NCBI RefSeq assembly: GCF_014638355.1
Contig: NZ_BMFK01000001.1
Location: 1,069,160-1,133,159 of the forward strand
Origin: Priestia taiwanensis
Lineage (GTDB): Bacteria; Bacillota; Bacilli; Bacillales; Bacillaceae_G
Direction: 5' to 3'
DNA length: 64,000 nt
Shown here: piece after piece, positions 25,956-35,601 of the stretch
Position numbering within the stretch: the first letter of the stretch is position 1
How the letters are laid out: every line of letters starts with the position of its first letter
Made by a program: the position numbers and the translations under genes
The notes under the pieces: model-generated
What the model was told of the DNA's origin: nothing
Databases searched by the model: none
The model's input: the letters and a program-made list of their open reading frames with translations, nothing else

Positions 25956-27956
25956 TTATAACATTGCTTTTACACGAGCAACAACGTTTTCTACTGTAAA
26001 TCCGTATTCAGCCATTACTTTTGGTCCTGGAGCAGAAGCACCGAATGTATCGATTCCTAATACTTCTCCGTCCATGCCAACGTATTTGTGCCATCCTAAT
26101 GAAGAACCCATCTCGATTGCTAAACGCTTCGTTACGTTAGCTGGGAATACTGATTGCTTGTATTCTTTCGATTGTTTATCGAATAAGTCCCAAGAAGGCA
26201 TGCTTACTACCATTGCATCGATTCCATCTGCAAGAAGTGCTTTTTGTGCTTCGACTGCTAATGAAACTTCTGATCCAGTAGCTACTAATAATGCATCTGC
26301 AACTTCTTTCGTTGCTGGTGAGATTACGTATGCACCTTTTGATACTTTTTCGAATGTGTTCTCTAACGCACCTTCTAATGTCGGTAAGTTTTGACGAGTT
26401 AACACAAGTGCTGTTGGTGTTGATGTTGATTCTAATGCAATTCTCCATGCTGCTGAAGATTCGTTGCCATCAGCTGGACGAATTACAGATAAGTTAGGCA
26501 TTCCGCGGAATGAAGATAAATGTTCAACTGGTTCGTGAGTTGGACCATCTTCTCCCACTGCGATACTGTCATGCGTGTATACGTACGTTACTGGTAAGTT
26601 CATTAACGCTGCTAAACGCATTGCTGGACGAAGGTAGTCAGAGAATACGAAGAATGTACCACCGTATGCTTTCATACCACCGTGTAATGTCATACCATTT
26701 AACGCTGCACCCATTGCGAACTCACGTACACCGAACCAAATGTTCTTACCAGCATAGTTTTCACGAGTGAAATCTCCTGCTTCTTTAATGTACGTCATGT
26801 TTGAACCAGCAAGGTCAGCTGAACCACCTAAGAAGAATGGTACAGTATTTGCGATTGCATTAATTGCTGCTCCTGAAGAGTTACGAGTTGCGATTGCTGA
26901 ACCTACTTCATATGTTGGTAAGCTCTTCTCCCAACCTTCTGGAAGTTCACCTTTCATCGCTGCTTCAAATTGAGCTGCTAATTCTGGGTGTGCCGCTTTG
27001 TAAGCTTCGAACATTTCATTCCAAGCTGCTTCTTTCGTTGCACCAGCTTGTACAACTACTTCGTTGAAGTGAGCATATACTTCTTCTGGTACATAGAAGT
27101 CTTCTTCATATGCCCACTCGTATGTTGCTTTTGTTAATTGTGTTTCTTCTTTACCAAGTGGTGCACCGTGTGAAGCTGATTTACCAGATTTGTTTGGTGA
27201 ACCGTAACCGATTACTGTGCGTACTTCAATTAAAGTAGGACGTTTTTCGTCTTTTTTCGCTTCTTCTACTGCTTCTGTAATCGCTTTAATATCGTTTCCG
27301 TCTTCTACACGGATAACTTGCCATCCGTAAGCTTCAAAACGATTTTGAACACTCTCAGAGAATGATTTATTTAAATCACCATCTAATGAAATATCATTAG
27401 AATCATATAAAACAACTAAACGACCTAATTGTAGATGCGCAGCTAGTGAAGCAGCCTCTGCTGATACACCTTCCATTAAGTCTCCGTCACCACAAATTGT
27501 GTATGTGTGATGGTCTACTACGTCATATCCTTCACGGTTATACGTTGCTGCTAAATGACGCTCAGCTAATGCCATACCTACTGCCATTGCAACACCTTGT
27601 CCAAGTGGACCAGTAGTTGCTTCTACACCTGCTGTATGACCAAACTCCGGATGACCTGGTGTTTTTGAACCCCATTGACGGAAGTTTTTAATCTCATCCA
27701 TAGATAAGTCATATCCAGATAAATGTAACATGCTGTAAAGTAACATTGAACCATGTCCTGCTGATAATACGAAACGGTCACGGTTTGACCAGTTTGGATT
27801 TACAGGGTTATGATTCATGAATTTTGTAAATAATGTATATGCCATAGGTGCAGCACCCATCGGCATACCTGGATGTCCAGAATTTGATTTCTCTATCGCA
27901 TCAATAGAAATTGTACGAATAGTATTAACTGATAATTGCTCAATCGCTTGTACCAT
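25956..27956 (-). CDS. tkt: Transketolase
   Basis: 666 residues, full length. The thiamine diphosphate-binding segment is [19 protein letters not shown]; the entry motif SGHPGMPMG and the pyrimidine-domain residues around [14 protein letters not shown] and [19 protein letters not shown] are intact. It transfers two-carbon units between sugar phosphates in the pentose phosphate pathway. The start is placed at MVQAIEQLS; an upstream ATG would add 16 residues not seen in the family. It lies in the conserved ynzC-tkt-sirA order. Confidence 0.97.
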   Translation of the reverse strand: MVQAIEQLSVNTIRTISIDAIEKSNSGHPGMPMGAAPMAYTLFTKFMNHNPVNPNWSNRDRFVLSAGHGSMLLYSMLHLSGYDLSMDEIKNFRQWGSKTPGHPEFGHTAGVEATTGPLGQGVAMAVGMALAERHLAATYNREGYDVVDHHTYTICGDGDLMEGVSAEAASLAAHLQLGRLVVLYDSNDISLDGDLNKSFSESVQNRFEAYGWQVIRVEDGNDIKAITEAVEEAKKDEKRPTLIEVRTVIGYGSPNKSGKSASHGAPLGKEETQLTKATYEWAYEEDFYVPEEVYAHFNEVVVQAGATKEAAWNEMFEAYKAAHPELAAQFEAAMKGELPEGWEKSLPTYEVGSAIATRNSSGAAINAIANTVPFFLGGSADLAGSNMTYIKEAGDFTRENYAGKNIWFGVREFAMGAALNGMTLHGGMKAYGGTFFVFSDYLRPAMRLAALMNLPVTYVYTHDSIAVGEDGPTHEPVEHLSSFRGMPNLSVIRPADGNESSAAWRIALESTSTPTALVLTRQNLPTLEGALENTFEKVSKGAYVISPATKEVADALLVATGSEVSLAVEAQKALLADGIDAMVVSMPSWDLFDKQSKEYKQSVFPANVTKRLAIEMGSSLGWHKYVGMDGEVLGIDTFGASAPGPKVMAEYGFTVENVVARVKAML

Positions 27957-28007
27957 AAATAAAATCAGTCCTTTCTCGCTTTCATGGTATGTGTACCATA
28001 CCACTAT

Positions 28008-28036
28008 ATGATATATGTACTTTCACAAATGTACAA
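28008..28036 (-). promoter_or_regulatory. Probable tkt promoter
   Basis: On the minus strand TTGTAC (28031-28036) and TATCAT (28008-28013) are 17 bases apart. A 7-bp inverted repeat, TGGTATG/CATACCA, lies between it and the start at 27985-28003. Confidence 0.5.
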
Positions 28037-28223
28037 CTAATTATGACATATTTTCTAAAAAAAATTTGTTTTTTGTTATTTTTATATACCTTAACTATCT
28101 TTTATCATACTATTCACATTAATGTTATCGCTTTAAATTCCTTTTTATTCCTTTGAAATCGCAATCATATTTTCAATGTGTTATCTCTTATTAGTTATTG
28201 TGATATAACATTTAGACACAAAA

Positions 28224-28254
28224 TATATAAAAAAACACGCCGAAGCGTGTTTTT
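28224..28254 (-). terminator. Terminator of the yneB-ynzC transcript
   Basis: AAAAACACGC-CGAA-GCGTGTTTTT; on the minus strand a T tract follows. It overlaps the ynzC stop codon. Confidence 0.85.
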
Positions 28255-28486
28255 AGTGTAATGTATCTTGTTGTTTCAGTGCTTTTAATTTTTCTGGTGT
28301 TACATCATTCCCTTTAGGATCGACAACTTTAATACTCTTTAACTGTCCAATCATCCCTTTACGGAATTCTTTTAAATATTTCTCACGTAATTTCTTTTGC
28401 TCTTGCTTTTCTTTGTCTGTTAAACCTTCTGTTTTCGCTTTATTTGCTAACTCGTTAATACGATTAATTAATTCTTGTGAAATCAT
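28253..28486 (-). CDS. ynzC: YnzC family protein (DUF896)
   Basis: 77 residues, a helical hairpin of the DUF896 family: [20 protein letters not shown] and [17 protein letters not shown]. In B. subtilis ynzC is in the SOS-induced yneA-yneB-ynzC operon. Here it follows yneB by 81 bases on the same strand. Molecular role unknown. Confidence 0.93.
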   Translation of the reverse strand: MISQELINRINELANKAKTEGLTDKEKQEQKKLREKYLKEFRKGMIGQLKSIKVVDPKGNDVTPEKLKALKQQDTLH

Positions 28487-28567
28487 ACTATCTACTCCTT
28501 TACATTCAATCTATATAAACATGTATCACGATTATAAACATCAAACTTGTACTATCTTACAACACTT

Positions 28568-29239
<672 letters not shown>

Positions 29240-29289
29240 TCATCTATTCATCATCATACGGCATATGAATATACTTCTGCAATATTTTT

Positions 29290-29303
29290 CGAACTTATGT
29301 TTG
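29290..29303. promoter_or_regulatory. LexA (SOS) box between yneB and lexA
   Basis: CGAACTTATGTTTG fits the Gram-positive LexA consensus CGAACRNRYGTTYG closely. It sits between the divergent yneB and lexA genes and touches the lexA -35 region. Confidence 0.8.
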
Positions 29304-29329
29304 TTCGTTTTGACCGAACATGATATAAT
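29301..29329 (+). promoter_or_regulatory. lexA: lexA promoter
   Basis: TTGTTC (29301-29306) and TATAAT (29324-29329) with a 17-base spacer; the LexA box overlaps the -35 element. Confidence 0.7.
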
Positions 29330-29364
29330 AGAAATAATAAATTTAGAAACGAGGTGTAGAAGAG

Positions 29365-29985
29365 ATGAGTAAATTATCAAAGCGTCAAGAAGATATCTTA
29401 ACATTCATTAAACAACGCGTAATGGCCAAAGGTTATCCACCTTCTGTTCGAGAGATTGGAGAGGCTGTTGGATTAGCATCTAGTTCTACCGTACACGGGC
29501 ATTTATCACGTTTAGAAGAAAAAGGTTACATTCGCCGAGATCCAACAAAACCACGCGCTATTGAAATTTTAGACTTCGATCATTCTGGGAATACTACTCC
29601 AGCAGAGAATGTAAATGTACCGATGATTGGAAAAGTAACAGCTGGTAACCCTATTACTGCAATTGAGAATGTTGAAGAGTACTTCCCACTTCCTACTCAT
29701 ATCGTAAAAGACGACAATGTCTTCATGCTTGAAATCATGGGTGACAGTATGATTGAAGCCGGAATCCTTAATGGTGACTATGTTATCGTTCGTCAACAAT
29801 CAAATGCAAGCAACGGCGACATCGTTGTAGCAATGACAGAAGAAGAAGAAGCAACGGTTAAACGCTTCTTCAAAGAGAAGGACCATTTCCGTCTTCAACC
29901 TGAAAATAGTACGCTTGAACCAATCATTTTAAATCACGTATCTATTTTAGGAAAAGTAATTGGTGTATATCGTTTTGTTCATTAA
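29365..29985 (+). CDS. lexA: LexA SOS repressor
   Basis: 206 residues. The N-terminal winged helix ([30 protein letters not shown]) is followed by the S24 peptidase domain with self-cleavage site Ala93-Gly94 (TAGNP), catalytic Ser128 (GDSMIEAG) and Lys166 (ATVKRF). It represses DNA-damage genes until RecA-stimulated autocleavage. GAGGTG lies 9 bases before the ATG. Divergent from yneB. Confidence 0.98.
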   Translation: MSKLSKRQEDILTFIKQRVMAKGYPPSVREIGEAVGLASSSTVHGHLSRLEEKGYIRRDPTKPRAIEILDFDHSGNTTPAENVNVPMIGKVTAGNPITAIENVEEYFPLPTHIVKDDNVFMLEIMGDSMIEAGILNGDYVIVRQQSNASNGDIVVAMTEEEEATVKRFFKEKDHFRLQPENSTLEPIILNHVSILGKVIGVYRFVH

Positions 29986-30000
29986 TCAACATAGAACAAA

Positions 30001-30031
30001 AAAAAAGAGGTAGCCAAGCTACCTCTTTTTT
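30001..30031. terminator. Bidirectional terminator after lexA
   Basis: GAGGTAGC-CAA-GCTACCTC flanked by six As and a T tract. Confidence 0.9.
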
Positions 30032-30052
30032 ATCTATTACTATCTAGTTCTA

Positions 30053-30364
30053 TTAATCAACTACCCCTAGCGCTATTTTCGCATAACGAGACATTCTCAC
30101 TTTTGTCCACGCTGGTGTCCAAACTACATTTACTTCTACATGATTCACTTCTTCCATTACAGCTAATGCAAATTTCACTTCCGAAACAATTTCACCAGCT
30201 ACTGGACAACCCATCGAAGTCATCGTCATTGTCACAACTACATTATTATCGTCATCTATATCAATTCCATAAATAAGACCTAAATTAACGATATCAACAT
30301 GCAATTCAGGATCAATGACATATTCAAGTTTCTTATACATCGCTTCTTCTAATGGTTGTCTCAC
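30053..30364 (-). CDS. DUF59/MIP18-family iron-sulphur assembly factor (YitW/SufT-like)
   Basis: 103 residues with the family core VIDPELHVDIVNLGLIY and TSMGCP, where the Cys is conserved, and the closing PAWTKVRMSRYAK. Members help deliver Fe-S clusters to target proteins. The start lies 4 bases after the flavodoxin stop, so the two genes form an operon, probably under iron control. Confidence 0.85.
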   Translation of the reverse strand: MRQPLEEAMYKKLEYVIDPELHVDIVNLGLIYGIDIDDDNNVVVTMTMTSMGCPVAGEIVSEVKFALAVMEEVNHVEVNVVWTPAWTKVRMSRYAKIALGVVD

Positions 30365-30368
30365 TCAA

Positions 30369-30824
30369 TTAACCTCTTTCTTGAAACTGCTTTGCAAACT
30401 CTTTCGCAAATTCTTTACATGCTTCTTCGTCGTCACCTTCAGGATAGTTCTCCACTTCTAGTCCTTCTAACGCAATTGTCGCTCCGGCTCCCTTTAACCC
30501 TTCTTGGATAATTTTCACCGCTAAGCAATATGTATCCCCGTATGCAGTATCCCCTGTTCCAAATGATGCAACAAGTTTCCCTGTTAAATCTAATGTCAAT
30601 ATATCCTCATACAGGTCGATTAATTCATCAGGTAAATCGCCGTCACCCCATGTATAACCACCTATCAATATTCCTTCATACGCTAAGACATCGTCTTTTG
30701 TTACTTGTAAACAATCTTGCATTTCCACTTGCAAACCAGCTTCTTCTATAGTTTCTTTCAGAATTGTTGCCACCTGCTCTGTGTTACCAGTCATACTTGC
30801 GTATACAATTAGAATATCACTCAT
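30369..30824 (-). CDS. Flavodoxin
   Basis: 151 residues. The FMN phosphate loop is ASMTGNTE near residue 10, with the isoalloxazine-binding WGDG at about 60 and GTGDTAYGD at about 90. It is a low-potential electron carrier that replaces ferredoxin when iron is short. A Fur-box-like palindrome lies 30-48 bases upstream, which fits. The downstream DUF59 gene is co-transcribed. Confidence 0.92.
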   Translation of the reverse strand: MSDILIVYASMTGNTEQVATILKETIEEAGLQVEMQDCLQVTKDDVLAYEGILIGGYTWGDGDLPDELIDLYEDILTLDLTGKLVASFGTGDTAYGDTYCLAVKIIQEGLKGAGATIALEGLEVENYPEGDDEEACKEFAKEFAKQFQERG

Positions 30825-30853
30825 ACGGATACCTTCTTTCTATTTTTATAATT

Positions 30854-30872
30854 GATAATGAATCTCATTTTC
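30854..30872. promoter_or_regulatory. Fur-box-like operator of the flavodoxin operon
   Basis: GATAATGAATCTCATTTTC against GATAATGATAATCATTATC matches 15 of 19 positions, and flanking AATT/AATT extends the symmetry. On the minus strand a TTGAAA and a TATAAA box bracket it (18-base spacer), so bound Fur would cover the promoter. Confidence 0.6.
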
Positions 30873-31121
30873 AATTATAGCAGGATGTGTTTAAAATGGA
30901 AGTAAAAAGTCTGTTTTTTCTTAGGAATTTTTATTATTTAGTCTCCACTAAATATTGAATTGCCCCCACTATTATCCCCTAGCCAACTGCTTAAAGAATT
31001 TATCATACTTATGTCGCTTTTTTAGTACCCTCATACACTATAATCATTACAGTCTATAACTTTAACACTTAGCACATTTATAAAGTTATACGTATACCAG
31101 CTTATTTCTGCGCTAAAATAC

Positions 31122-31162
31122 AAAAAAAGCACTCGTTGCCATTGGTGACAATCAAGTACTTT
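31122..31162 (-). terminator. Candidate terminator of the toxin-immunity transcript
   Basis: An imperfect stem (AAGCACTCGTTG with GACAATCAAGTACTT) ends on the minus strand in GCTTTTTTTG. The remaining 30873-31121 interval shows no gene. Confidence 0.45.
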
Positions 31163-31184
31163 ACATTTATGTATTTTCTATGTT

Positions 31185-31304
31185 TTATGACAATTCTAAA
31201 TTCTTGTGTTTTATTACATCTTCAAAACCGTATGACACCTTTTGTGTCTGGTTACAAATGATACCTTTAAATGATAAGAAGCCATCATAAAGTACTTTCT
31301 TCAA
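31185..31304 (-). pseudogene. Short coding-like remnant behind imm22
   Basis: A TTG-initiated frame of 39 residues (opening LKKVLYDGFLSFKGII, later YGFEDVIKHKNLELS) has the composition of real protein, but no full gene surrounds it. It lies on the same strand and downstream of the toxin-immunity pair, where extra toxin tips or immunity genes often accumulate and decay. Confidence 0.3.
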
Positions 31305-31347
31305 GATAACCTTTTCTTACACACTTCATATGTGCTTTAGTTTTCAA

Positions 31348-31455
31348 TTACCTGCGTTTACGTGTATATACATTAAAGAAAGTATTGTCTAGTTCAATGT
31401 AACCTATCCAATCTGTATATGCGCTTTTATATACCTTTATTAAGCAACCTGAACT
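31348..31455 (-). pseudogene. Second coding-like remnant behind imm22
   Basis: 35 open codons with no start codon end in a convincing C terminus (YTDWIGYIELDNTFF then NVYTRKRR-stop). It begins 11 bases after the imm22 stop. It may be the tail of a lost gene; I do not recognise the family. Confidence 0.3.
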
Positions 31456-31465
31456 TTAAGTTAAA

Positions 31466-31852
31466 CTATAAATATTCTACTGTACCTACAAATTCTAAGT
31501 CACTTGTATCAATAGTTATATTCTTCTTAATTCCTTCATATTTAAAGTTGTATAGCAAAATTACAGCATTAAAATTCTTTTGTAAATCGTCCCCACACAA
31601 TGATAAAATTCTAGGGATAATAATATCATCATATGAGTAACCTTCTAATAATCTACTAATTGAGTTATCCGCTTCATCATAAAATTCCGCTTCTCTAACT
31701 GCATCATCATATCTCTCAATATCAAATCCACGGGCAAAGAGTGATGGCACATAATCTCCATCTTCTGTATAAGTAACTTTAAGTAAACTCTCTAATTCCT
31801 CTAGCGAGTTAATGTTGCCTATCCAAAATGATACATATCCTTCTTTTTGCAT
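31466..31852 (-). CDS. Imm22-type immunity protein
   Basis: 128 residues, acidic. The opening GYVSFWIGNINSLEELESLL and the following YTEDGDYVPSLFARGFDIE fit the Immunity-22 (DUF4284) family as I remember it. The gene starts 3 bases after the stop of the large toxin gene, the standard toxin-then-immunity order. It should bind and neutralise the toxin's C-terminal domain in the producing cell. The family call is from motif memory; the positional argument is strong. Confidence 0.72.
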   Translation of the reverse strand: MQKEGYVSFWIGNINSLEELESLLKVTYTEDGDYVPSLFARGFDIERYDDAVREAEFYDEADNSISRLLEGYSYDDIIIPRILSLCGDDLQKNFNAVILLYNFKYEGIKKNITIDTSDLEFVGTVEYL

Positions 31853-31855
31853 AAT

Positions 31856-33388
31856 CTACCTCCTTTTTGGTTTTAGCCCCTCTGGCAAACCTTCAGAGCC
31901 ACCCTCGAAACGATAATCTGCCCAATTCTGTAATCGTCTTTTAAACATATCATAATCAACAGATGTGTCAATTATCTTTAATAATTCATTATGAGCTTTC
32001 GTCGATCCCCTTCCACCATGTTTTCCAGGCGGATTAACAAAATTCGTCTCACTTATTAACGTCCTCATTTCAGCAATTTGTTCTGCTGTTACTCCCCAGT
32101 ATTTAAAAGTATCTGCACGGGAAACCAAATGCCATTCATGCATTCCGCCAGGATGACGCAATCTATCTTTAATTGAATCTCTTAACTTGGTATCTGCCCA
32201 TACTTTATCAAACTCTTCCACACTTAAAGAATTAAACCAGCTATTAAATTCTCCATTTCTTACTGAAGGTACAGAGTTAGGTACTTTTACCGTACCCTTA
32301 ATACTACCCTCAATCTTCTCTATCTTACTCTGAATAATTCCTTTGCTCTCTAGATGGCTTGCTTTGACTACACCTTCAACGTTTGAACCGCCTCGGCCTA
32401 AAGTTGCTGCTCCGCCAGCTGTGACGTCTATACTTTGCGCTGCTAGGTTATTCATGTTATCAAGCGAACGGGCAAATGCGCCTTTGATGGCGTAGTTCAC
32501 ATCATTTAATTTATCTGTCGCCTTTAGCCCTTCTAATCGGAGCTTTTGAGTCCAATATGTGTTGCTATCTTTTAATGATTGTACCACATTTTTTCCGGTA
32601 TTTGGATTAAACTTAGCTAGGTTTTGGGCGATGGATTGCTTCGTTAAAGAGATGAGATCATCTGTCCCACGGAAGGCTTGCCGCACTCCTTTGACACCCG
32701 GAATAACGCCAAGAACACTGAATGCACCTCGCTCTATTTGTTCGCCTGTACTTAACTTCCTTCCTGTTCCCCAGTCTTCACCGGTCACAACACTTTTCAC
32801 TTCGAGTCCTGTGAATACGGCAGTCGCTGCGATGGCTACTGGTGGACATACAACAGCTGCGACGATAATCCCAGCTGCGATGGCGAGGTCTCGCCACATT
32901 TCTAAGTCTTGTTGTTCTTCTTCCATTGTCTCGTATTCAATGAAAATATCATCGATGGTGATGGTGTCTTTTTGTACGCTGGATGTTTCTAGCCTTCCGT
33001 ACGAATGAGCGGTTGGCATTGCTTTGTATTCTGTGGAACCAATACGGTTTTCTGTGGTGTAATTGCGGATGGAGAGATCTCGCATCTTGCCTGCGAATTC
33101 GTCCATTTTATGATAGAATGGTTCGTCGATGTGTCTAGATACAGTTTCTCCGACACGATGACAATAGTTTACTAGTTGATCATAGTCATCAAATAGATGG
33201 TTAATCTTTATTTTCTTACTCGTATGATGAAACGAAATACTTCGATCAGAGTCTAGTCGGTCAATTTTCCGTTCGATACTGCCTAGTAAATCATCTATTT
33301 GAAGTAATGTTCGTTCTGAATCTCGTTTCAGCCTTATTATCGCTTCCTTCATTTCTTGCCACGGTCCATGCCTATACCGCACATCCAT
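31856..33388 (-). CDS. Polymorphic toxin with pre-toxin TG domain and putative nuclease tip
   Basis: 510 residues, no signal peptide. Residues 1-120 are helical and could be the export or coiled-coil region; a hydrophobic stretch spans about 168-192; residues 193-240 (TGLEVKSVVTGEDWGTGRKL, then GVIPGVKGVRQ) are a pre-toxin TG domain. The C-terminal 130 residues form a separate tip with GGMHEWHLVSRADTFKYWG and KHGGRGSTKAHNELL; His417, Glu418, His420, His457 and His466 suggest a metal-dependent nuclease of the HNH/EndoVII type, which I infer rather than recognise. A cognate immunity gene follows by 3 bases. Probable role: contact-dependent interbacterial competition, perhaps through a type VII secretion route. 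Confidence 0.8.
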   Translation of the reverse strand: MDVRYRHGPWQEMKEAIIRLKRDSERTLLQIDDLLGSIERKIDRLDSDRSISFHHTSKKIKINHLFDDYDQLVNYCHRVGETVSRHIDEPFYHKMDEFAGKMRDLSIRNYTTENRIGSTEYKAMPTAHSYGRLETSSVQKDTITIDDIFIEYETMEEEQQDLEMWRDLAIAAGIIVAAVVCPPVAIAATAVFTGLEVKSVVTGEDWGTGRKLSTGEQIERGAFSVLGVIPGVKGVRQAFRGTDDLISLTKQSIAQNLAKFNPNTGKNVVQSLKDSNTYWTQKLRLEGLKATDKLNDVNYAIKGAFARSLDNMNNLAAQSIDVTAGGAATLGRGGSNVEGVVKASHLESKGIIQSKIEKIEGSIKGTVKVPNSVPSVRNGEFNSWFNSLSVEEFDKVWADTKLRDSIKDRLRHPGGMHEWHLVSRADTFKYWGVTAEQIAEMRTLISETNFVNPPGKHGGRGSTKAHNELLKIIDTSVDYDMFKRRLQNWADYRFEGGSEGLPEGLKPKRR

Positions 33389-33597
33389 GTGAATATCTTC
33401 CTCCGTTTCGTTAAGAAAAACTAACCTTATAATGTCACTACTAATTCATACTTTATTTCTCAAAAATGATAGCTATCGCTAGTTTTAGTCTACCAAAACA
33501 TACCTACTCCGAACATCAATGGTTTTCGACATGTTCACGTGAATTTTCTTCCCTACCATAAAACACAACTTACACGTTAACTATTCTCCCACTAAAA

Positions 33598-33627
33598 TAA
33601 AAAGCCTCGATACAATGTATCGAGACC
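33598..33627 (-). terminator. Terminator of the glnRA operon
   Basis: CTCGATACA-TT-TGTATCGAG-type stem; on the minus strand GGCTTTTTATTTT follows. Confidence 0.8.
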
Positions 33628-33635
33628 CTCTTTCC

Positions 33636-34970
33636 TTAGTATAACGACATATATTGATCACGTTCCCACTGGTGAACTTGCGTGCGGAACATATCCCTTT
33701 CAATTTCTTTTGCTTCAATGAAATGTTCGAGCAAATGCTCTCCTAATGCATCACAAATAATTTTGTCTGTTCGTAAATTTTCAAGAGCCTGGGCTAAAGT
33801 AGATGGCAAATCGACAATCCCAGCTTCTTCACGCTCTTCTTTGTTCATCACATAAATATTGCGATCAACAGCTGGTGGTGGCGTTAATTGATTTTTAATT
33901 CCATCTAATCCAGCAGCTAACAAGACAGCCATAGCCAAGTAAGGATTGGCAGCCGGGTCCACACTCCGTACTTCAATTCGTGTACTCATGCCTCTTGAAG
34001 CCGGAATACGAATTAACGGACTTCGATTCCGGGCAGACCACGCCACATAACACGGTGCCTCATATCCTGGTACAAGTCGTTTGTATGAATTAACAGTTGG
34101 ATTTGTTACAGCGGTAAAATAAGGGGCATGTTTGATGACACCAGCAATAAATTGCATTGCCGTTGTACTTAGTTGAAGTGGTGCAGATGGATCATAGAAT
34201 GCATTTTCTTTATTTCGGAATAAAGAAAGATTCGAGTGCATTCCTGAACCATTCACTCCGAACAATGGTTTTGGCATGAATGTCGCATGTAGACCATGCT
34301 TTCTTGCAATTGTCTTTACGACAAGTTTAAATGTTTGAATATCGTCACACGCTTTTAATGCATTTGCATATTTGAAGTCAATTTCATGTTGTCCTGGTGC
34401 TACCTCGTGATGAGAAGCTTCCACGTCGAACCCGAGTTCCTCTAACTCCAACACAATATCTCGGCGACAATTCTCTCCTAAATCAGTTGGTGCTAAATCG
34501 AAATAACCACCATTATCATTTAATTCCAGCGTAGGCTCTCCAGCTTCATTTAACTTAAACAAGAAGAACTCAGGCTCTGGTCCAATATTAAAGTCTGAAA
34601 AACCTAGTGCTTCCATCTCTTTCATCATGCGCTTCAAATTATTACGTGGGTCCCCTCCAAACGGTGTTCCGTCTGGATTATAGATGTCACAAATTAACCT
34701 TGCTACTTTTCCTTTTTCCGCACTCCATGGGAAGATTACCCACGTATCTAAATCTGGATACAAATACATATCCGATTCTTCAATACGAACGAATCCTTCA
34801 ATAGAAGAACCGTCAAACATCATTTTGTTATCTAACGCTTTCTCTAATTGACTAAGTGGAATTTCGACATTTTTAATTGTACCTAAAATATCTGTAAACT
34901 GTAAGCGAATATATTTCACATTACCGTCTTTTGCCATTGTAAAAATATCTTGCTTTGTGTACTTTGCCAT
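33636..34970 (-). CDS. glnA: Glutamine synthetase (GSI-alpha)
   Basis: 444 residues, the size of the Gram-positive alpha type, which lacks an adenylylation site. Motifs: [22 protein letters not shown], the ATP and Glu-binding [12 protein letters not shown] and the [13 protein letters not shown] site. It makes glutamine from glutamate and ammonia and, when feedback-inhibited, signals to GlnR and TnrA. It is the second gene of the glnR-glnA operon. Confidence 0.98.
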   Translation of the reverse strand: MAKYTKQDIFTMAKDGNVKYIRLQFTDILGTIKNVEIPLSQLEKALDNKMMFDGSSIEGFVRIEESDMYLYPDLDTWVIFPWSAEKGKVARLICDIYNPDGTPFGGDPRNNLKRMMKEMEALGFSDFNIGPEPEFFLFKLNEAGEPTLELNDNGGYFDLAPTDLGENCRRDIVLELEELGFDVEASHHEVAPGQHEIDFKYANALKACDDIQTFKLVVKTIARKHGLHATFMPKPLFGVNGSGMHSNLSLFRNKENAFYDPSAPLQLSTTAMQFIAGVIKHAPYFTAVTNPTVNSYKRLVPGYEAPCYVAWSARNRSPLIRIPASRGMSTRIEVRSVDPAANPYLAMAVLLAAGLDGIKNQLTPPPAVDRNIYVMNKEEREEAGIVDLPSTLAQALENLRTDKIICDALGEHLLEHFIEAKEIERDMFRTQVHQWERDQYMSLY

Positions 34971-35044
34971 TTCAATATCCCCCTAACAAATGATATAGCA
35001 TTCATTTCTTTTGTTAACCGTTGAAAATGGGTACACTGCTACTA

Positions 35045-35443
35045 CTAATGGAAGAAACGAGACATATCACCTTGTCTTAATGATGTTCGATTTAACCTAC
35101 CTGCTTGTTGCAATTCTTCTCGTAACAATTTACGCAATTGCTCATCTGATAACGCGGCTTTCTTCTCTTCTTTCTTTGTTTCAGTGGCATGTTGTTTGTT
35201 TTCTTTTAAATTCATTACTTGCTTAATTCCAGCAATATTTAACCCTTGATCAAGTAGGGTTTTGATTTCTAATAATTTATCTACATCGTTAAATGAATAC
35301 AGACGTCGATTCCCTTCTGTTCTCGCTGGATGAATCAGCTGATTTTCTTCATAATAGCGGACTTGGCGGGCTGATAATTCTGTTAGTTGCATGACAATCC
35401 CTATAGGAAATAAAGGGGTTGATCTTCTTATATTGTCACTCAT
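35045..35443 (-). CDS. glnR: Nitrogen regulator GlnR (MerR family)
   Basis: 132 residues. [20 protein letters not shown] is nearly identical to the B. subtilis GlnR N terminus, followed by the MerR helix-turn-helix ([18 protein letters not shown]) and a C-terminal autoinhibitory tail. It represses glnRA when nitrogen is in excess. The start at 35443 is chosen by alignment; an ATG three bases upstream is possible. Confidence 0.96.
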   Translation of the reverse strand: MSDNIRRSTPLFPIGIVMQLTELSARQVRYYEENQLIHPARTEGNRRLYSFNDVDKLLEIKTLLDQGLNIAGIKQVMNLKENKQHATETKKEEKKAALSDEQLRKLLREELQQAGRLNRTSLRQGDMSRFFH

Positions 35444-35476
35444 CATTTTTCCCTCCTTTTTCCTGTATGTATCCAT

Positions 35477-35505
35477 ATTCTATGATTCGTCATTTAATAT
35501 GTCAA
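35477..35505 (-). promoter_or_regulatory. glnRA promoter
   Basis: On the minus strand TTGACA (35500-35505) and TAGAAT (35477-35482) with a 17-base spacer. The 12-bp palindrome ATACCATGGTAT (35505-35516) abuts the -35 box. I could not find a clean TGTNAN7TNACA GlnR site by eye. Confidence 0.7.
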
Positions 35506-35549
35506 TACCATGGTATGTTTTCTCACATAAAAATATGTACATTTTTCAT

Positions 35550-35597
35550 CAAAAAAATAAGAGGGTATTCCTTCACCTGAATCCCCCCTTATTTATT
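35550..35597 (-). terminator. Terminator after ynbB
   Basis: AATAAG and GGG segments pair with CCC and CTTATT across an imperfect stem; the minus strand ends in TTTTTTT. Confidence 0.55.
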
Positions 35598-35601
35598 CTT
35601 T

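Noticed and set aside
25956..27956. Several long antisense frames inside tkt
   Set aside because: Products of the low stop density opposite a highly expressed, codon-biased gene; no ribosome binding sites.
27985..28003. TGGTATG/CATACCA repeat in the tkt leader as a riboswitch
   Set aside because: Only 7-bp arms with a 5-base loop; too little to support a sensor.
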